From Candidatus Desulfofervidus auxilii (GTDB lineage: Bacteria > Desulfobacterota > Desulfofervidia > Desulfofervidales > Desulfofervidaceae): DNA of 64,000 bases. The notes below the pieces were generated by a model, which worked only from the letters and a program-made list of their open reading frames with translations, did not search any database and was not told where the DNA came from. Location: NCBI RefSeq assembly GCF_001577525.1, contig NZ_CP013015.1:694477-758476 (forward strand), given 5' to 3'. A program made the translations under genes and the position numbers. Numbering within the stretch: position 1 is the first letter of the stretch; each line of letters opens with the position of its first letter. Below are positions 60,764 to 64,000 of this stretch, in pieces.

Positions 60764-61060
60764 GCTACGTCAAAGTCAGGCCATAAGTAATTTAACAAAA
60801 ATAAAAAATCCAAATTTCAAAATCCAAATGCCAAATGGGCTTGATTTGACATTTGGGCTTTGTCATTTGTCATTTTAAGATTTGGTATTTTTCTAATGTC
60901 CATCATCTTGTATTCACGAAGTCGCCGAAGGCGATTTCCCGAAGGGCAAGATAGCCTTACGGCAATTGTAAAATGAAGATTGCAAAGTCATTTTCCCCCT
61001 CCTTTCGCAGTTGTAGTGGAATTGGGGTCTAACCTACAAAATACAGTTAACTGCCTCTGA
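60764..61060 (+). repeat. Third, rearranged copy of the MITE-like repeat
   Basis: Starts GCTACGTCAAAGTCAGGCCATA like the other copies, shares the 'CCAAATTTCAAAATCCAAAT' module and the terminal-half module GGGGTCTAACCTACAAAATA, but the middle is different and includes palindromic text (CGCCGAAGGCG) and a 21-bp match to the region after flhF. No matching right end found. A CCCCTGTC-GGCA-GACAGGGG hairpin lies at 61161-61180. The 726-bp interval 60643-61368 holds no convincing gene. Confidence 0.65.
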
Positions 61061-61320
61061 CTTAGCTAGAATAAAACTTTTACAAAATTGTTATGAAATT
61101 GTCAATGAGATTGGATTCCCCAAATCTTCGTTTGTTCTACAAGAAACCCCGTAAGTATGCCCCCTGTCGGCAGACAGGGGTGAAAAATGGCCAAATATAG
61201 GCAAGTTTTGATTTTAAGGTGTCAAAGTTGAGTATGAGCTACTTTTCGGCCTCCGTATTCTTGAAATATAGGGAAATAAAAAACTTCAGCTCAATGCCTT
61301 GCTTGACTTATATAGGGCCA

Positions 61321-61349
61321 TTGACATAGTTCATCATAAACGTTACACT
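61321..61349 (+). promoter_or_regulatory. Sigma-70-type promoter of the toxin-antitoxin pair
   Basis: TTGACA, 17 nt, TACACT just before the GGAGGTGAT ribosome-binding site of the antitoxin gene. Confidence 0.55.
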
Positions 61350-61368
61350 TCAAATGGAGGTGATGAAA

Positions 61369-61596
61369 ATGCCTACAAAAAATCCACGATTAAATGTGGT
61401 ATTAGAACATGAAGTTTATCAAACATTAAGCAAAATCGCTAAAAAAAAGGGAATTTCCTTATCACTTTTGGCCAGGGATTTGATCAAAGAGTCTTTAGAG
61501 ATATATGAAGATATCTACTGGAATGAGGTAGCAGAAAAAAGGGATGAGACTTTTTCTTATGAAAAGGCATTATCTCATAAAGACATTTGGAAATAA
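61369..61596 (+). CDS. Antitoxin with ribbon-helix-helix-like N-terminus
   Basis: 75 residues. GGAGGTGAT before the third in-frame ATG favours the start MPTKNPRLNV over longer forms. RLNVVLEHEVYQTLSKIAKKKGISLSLLARDLIKESLE fits a ribbon-helix-helix DNA-binding domain, and the acidic C-terminal half would wrap the toxin. The stop overlaps the toxin start (TAATG). Should repress its own promoter with the toxin. Confidence 0.8.
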   Translation: MPTKNPRLNVVLEHEVYQTLSKIAKKKGISLSLLARDLIKESLEIYEDIYWNEVAEKRDETFSYEKALSHKDIWK

Positions 61597-61877
61597 TGGA
61601 ATATTGCCTTTATTATCATCCTGATATAAAAAAAGAAGACCTTCCTAAGATTCCTAATAACATAAGAGATAGAATTAAAAGGGCAATAGAAAAAAGATTG
61701 TTAAAAGAACCATTAAAGTATGGGGAACCACTAAAAAGGAGTTTGCAAGGCTATCGCAAGTTAAGGGTAGGTGATTATAGAGTTATTTACAAGATGGAAA
61801 AAAAGAATATTATTATCCTAAAAATAGGACATAGAAAAGAGGTATATGATAAAGTTCATATGCGCATTAAAGTGTAA
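61596..61877 (+). CDS. RelE/ParE-superfamily toxin
   Basis: 93 residues, ATG overlapping the antitoxin stop. PNNIRDRIKRAIEKRLLKEPLKYGEPLKRSLQGYRKLRVGDYRVIYK followed by IIILKIGHRKEVYD is the RelE fold core with the conserved basic and Tyr residues (RVGDYRVIY, GHR..VY). Probably a ribosome-dependent mRNA interferase. Part of a compact TA module next to repeats. Confidence 0.88.
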   Translation: MEYCLYYHPDIKKEDLPKIPNNIRDRIKRAIEKRLLKEPLKYGEPLKRSLQGYRKLRVGDYRVIYKMEKKNIIILKIGHRKEVYDKVHMRIKV

Positions 61878-61958
61878 TGCTTGTCCTGCTGGGATGCAGT
61901 GTGGGGTCAAACTTACAAAATACATTTAATTGCCTCTGGAACTTTCATAAGATTTTAC

Positions 61959-61987
61959 TTGTCAAGATTAGTGTGTTTTGATAAATA
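61959..61987 (+). promoter_or_regulatory. Sigma-70-type promoter of the papain-like protease gene
   Basis: TTGTCA, 17 nt, TAAATA about 30 bp before the ATG; AAGGAG lies 8 nt before the start. A piece of the repeat module (GGGGTCAAACTTACAAAATA) precedes it at 61903. Confidence 0.45.
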
Positions 61988-62016
61988 ATTTATAAATAAC
62001 TTAAGGAGTAAGATAA

Positions 62017-63483
62017 ATGAAATTAAAAGGTGACAAATTTTACATCTTATCTTTTTTGTTATACTTGTTTTTAGGTACAAATCTGGTAACAGCAAAGGAT
62101 TTTCCATTTAAATCCTCACCTATAAATCCAGCATTTGAGAAATTTATTAAAGAGATTAAAGAGGGTAAAGTCCCAAAAAGGCTTACTGGGAAACATCCGC
62201 TGGGTTTAATCCCTAATCCTATTAAATTAAGGCCCCATAAACCTGAAAAGGAATTGAAAGCACTAACGCTACCAAACAGATATGATTTGAGAGATGAAGG
62301 CCTGCTTACACCAATAAAAGATCAAAATCCATACCGCACATGCTGGGCATTTGCCACCTATGGCTCTTTAGAATCAGACCTTTTAAAATTAAGTCAACCT
62401 GCTTATGATTTTTCTGAAAACAATTTGGTAAATAAACATGGCTTTGACCCTGGATTTAATGATGGTGGAAATATCTCTATGAGTTCTGCCTATCTAGCAA
62501 GGGGAGATGGCCCTGTGCTTGAAAGTTGTGACCAATATCCAAATCCAGGTGGGAGCCCTAACTGTCCAAGGGTTAAATATATAGAAGATATCGTTTGGTT
62601 GCCAGGAAGGGCAAATACAAATGACAATCAATATTTAAAACAGGCTGTATATTATCATGGCGCTGTTTATACCAGTATGTATTGGGATGGTGATTTTTAC
62701 AATAAGAGCACCTATACCTATTATTACAATGGGACAGAGAATGCCAATCATGCCGTTGTCATAGTGGGTTGGGATGACAATAAAGAAACACAAGCATCAA
62801 ACCCAGGGGCATGGATTGTCAGAAACAGTTGGGGAGAAGGTTTTGGAGAAGGAGGTTATTTTTATGTTTCATATTATGACACAGCATTTGCCTTTAACAC
62901 CAATGCCTACTTTATAGACAAGCCTGATTTAAATAATGGAAACTTTACTATACATCAGTATGATGAACTTGGACTGGAGAATGCCCTGGGTTGTGGCAAT
63001 ACTATTTATGGGGCAAATGTCTTTAGAGCCAATAAATTTCAAAAGATAGAGGCTGTATCATTTTTTGCATACGAGCCTGCTGATTATGAAATAAGGGTAT
63101 ATAAAAATTGCAACAATCCCAATAATATCTCTGGTTCTCCTGCAATAACACAAACAGGCAGTATCTCTGAGCCAGGTTATTATACTATTGATTTAAACAC
63201 ACCAGTATATGTGGAAAAAGACAGTTATTTTCTTGTAATAGTTAAATTTACAACAACCAGTAGTGATGCATATCCGTTAGGAATAGAAGAAAAAATCAAT
63301 AATTATTCAAGCGGGGCTACATGCAATTCTGGAGAAAGTTTTGTAAGTTGTGATGGGGTAACTTGGGATGATATTTGTGGTTATTATGATTTGACAAATG
63401 TTTGTATAAAGGCACTTGCTACTTCTACTTTCACCCCTACCACAGACATTACACCCATTATAATGCTACTTCTTGGCGAGTGA
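62017..63483 (+). CDS. Secreted papain-family (C1) cysteine protease with C-terminal lectin-like domain
   Basis: 488 residues. Signal peptide (ILSFLLYLFLGTNLVTA), a propeptide-like stretch (~27-85) and a C1 peptidase domain with the oxyanion Gln103, nucleophile Cys109 (TCWAFATYGSLES), His245 (NHAVVIVGWDD) and Asn270 (IVRNSWGEGFGE). The remaining ~200 residues are beta-rich and resemble the lectin-like domain that follows such peptidases in bacteria. No flagellar link; monocistronic. Catalytic residues are complete, so activity in the envelope or outside the cell is likely. Confidence 0.9.
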   Translation: MKLKGDKFYILSFLLYLFLGTNLVTAKDFPFKSSPINPAFEKFIKEIKEGKVPKRLTGKHPLGLIPNPIKLRPHKPEKELKALTLPNRYDLRDEGLLTPIKDQNPYRTCWAFATYGSLESDLLKLSQPAYDFSENNLVNKHGFDPGFNDGGNISMSSAYLARGDGPVLESCDQYPNPGGSPNCPRVKYIEDIVWLPGRANTNDNQYLKQAVYYHGAVYTSMYWDGDFYNKSTYTYYYNGTENANHAVVIVGWDDNKETQASNPGAWIVRNSWGEGFGEGGYFYVSYYDTAFAFNTNAYFIDKPDLNNGNFTIHQYDELGLENALGCGNTIYGANVFRANKFQKIEAVSFFAYEPADYEIRVYKNCNNPNNISGSPAITQTGSISEPGYYTIDLNTPVYVEKDSYFLVIVKFTTTSSDAYPLGIEEKINNYSSGATCNSGESFVSCDGVTWDDICGYYDLTNVCIKALATSTFTPTTDITPIIMLLLGE

Positions 63484-63610
63484 TAAGTCCTTACTCCCCA
63501 AGCAATGTCATCAATTTGTCATCACAATTTGGGGTCTATAATTAAAAGTGAGAGTAAAAAATAGGGAATGAAATTAAGAAGCCTTCTTTATGTGATATAA
63601 ATGATAAATG

Positions 63611-63765
63611 GCTAGGGGAACATTTGTGGCTAACGGGGTCAGTCAATAATGTTGAATTATTGTGACTCGGTTTGAATTGCCGGATGTTCTCCTGCCAATA
63701 CCCTGTCTAATGGAAAGGTGCCTTTAAGTGGCTATTATAGACGGGATAAAGGTATTGGCAGAGCC
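63611..63765 (+). ncRNA. Candidate IS110 bridge RNA
   Basis: Two strong stem-loops in the non-coding stretch just upstream of an IS110-type transposase. SL1: AGGGGAACAT (63614) pairs with ATGTTCTCCT (63684); inside is an asymmetric internal loop (63624-63635 and 63669-63683) and an apical stem GGGTCA..CAATAAT / ATTATTG-TGACTC. SL2: TGCCAATACC (63693) pairs perfectly with GGTATTGGCA (63751), enclosing a second internal loop and a GTCTA/TAGAC sub-stem. This is the bridge RNA architecture (target-binding and donor-binding loops) known from IS621-like elements, which encode it at the left end before the recombinase. Confidence 0.65.
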
Positions 63766-63796
63766 ATAAAATATCAAACATAAAGGAGGGTGAGGC

Positions 63797-64000
63797 GTGA
63801 AAAGGTTATCTGGAGGAATCGATATTGGCAGTGATAATCATCACATAATTATCATGGATGATGAAGAACAGATTTTGTATGACCAGAAGATAGCACACAA
63901 ATTCAGTGAATTTTATAAGGCAGTTAGAGAATTTAGAGAGATTGAGAAAAGAGAAGGTGGGATAATATCATTTGCAATTGAAGGAAAGAATGGATACGGA
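63797..64000 (+). CDS. IS110-family transposase (3' truncated by window edge)
   Basis: 68 codons are visible, starting with GTG after AAAGGAGGG. GIDIGSDNHHIIIMDDE contains the first catalytic Asp of the RuvC-like DEDD domain, and FAIEGKNGYG the conserved Glu with its Gly partner. Serine-recombinase-like C-terminal part is beyond the edge. Guides itself with a bridge RNA in related elements. Confidence 0.85.
   Translation, partial: MKRLSGGIDIGSDNHHIIIMDDEEQILYDQKIAHKFSEFYKAVREFREIEKREGGIISFAIEGKNGYG

Larger units (their letters stand above)
63611..64000 (+). mobile_element. Left part of an IS110-family element
   Basis: Contains the candidate bridge RNA and the start of a DEDD transposase. 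The exact left boundary cannot be set (IS110 elements have no inverted repeats); it lies between the protease stop at 63483 and about 63610. The right end is outside the window. Confidence 0.75.

Noticed and set aside
1..64000. tRNA, rRNA or riboswitch (including c-di-GMP type) genes
   Set aside because: I saw no cloverleaf, rRNA signature or known riboswitch core by eye; a covariance-model scan would be needed to exclude them fully.

Overview
This 64 kb window comes from an AT-rich (roughly one-third GC), Gram-negative, flagellated bacterium. The presence of P- and L-ring genes (flgI, flgH), a FlrA/FlrBC-like sigma-54 cascade, FlhF/FlhG, FlgM/sigma-28 and a locus of modular glycosyltransferases beside the flagellin points to Desulfobacterota or a neighbouring phylum. 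A relative of Ca. Desulfofervidus is a guess; no rRNA or other marker is present to fix the taxonomy.

Layout. (1) 1-17149: probable glycan locus with a sulfotransferase/radical SAM/TPR/methyltransferase fusion (cut at the left edge), a 1258-residue multi-glycosyltransferase, a GT2 protein, a GT4/CgeB/methyltransferase fusion, and a + strand operon of CgeB-like and GT9-like transferases. Its + strand operon overlaps directly into flagellar genes, so flagellin glycosylation is the likely role (inference). (2) 17091-21432: two small + strand helical proteins, then fliS, fliD and fliC on the - strand and a small coiled-coil gene divergent from fliC; fliC and the small gene have back-to-back sigma-28 promoters. 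(3) 21440-22465: two direct copies of a MITE-like element around a small Cys-rich gene. (4) 22535-28763: a secreted protein, a REC-less sigma-54 activator (FlrA-like), then a sigma-54-driven operon of a TPR protein and an FlrB/FlrC-like kinase and regulator. (5) 28796-51295: three consecutive sigma-54 operons, flgBC-fliEFGHIJ-motE, fliK-flgDE, and motA-motB'-motB-fliLMNOPQR-flhBAFG-fliA followed by an unannotated 52-codon gene and a coiled-coil membrane protein. (6) 51344-52907: diguanylate cyclase, PilZ protein and flgM. (7) 53152-60642: sigma-54 operon flgFGAHIJNKL. (8) 60643-64000: repeats, a RelE-type toxin-antitoxin pair, a secreted papain-like protease, and the left part of an IS110-family element with a strong candidate bridge RNA upstream of its transposase.

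How it works together. Seven -24/-12 promoters with exact GG-N10-GC spacing precede the structural operons and both regulator transcription units. FlrA-like and FlrBC-like proteins probably activate them. FliA then drives fliC, flgM and the small divergent gene from GCCGATAA-type promoters, and FlgM restrains FliA until the hook is complete. Several sigma-54 start points lie only 3-5 nt before conserved start codons, suggesting systematically (near-)leaderless flagellar mRNAs. Intergenic repeat modules have also run into coding sequences, most clearly at the 3' end of flhF.
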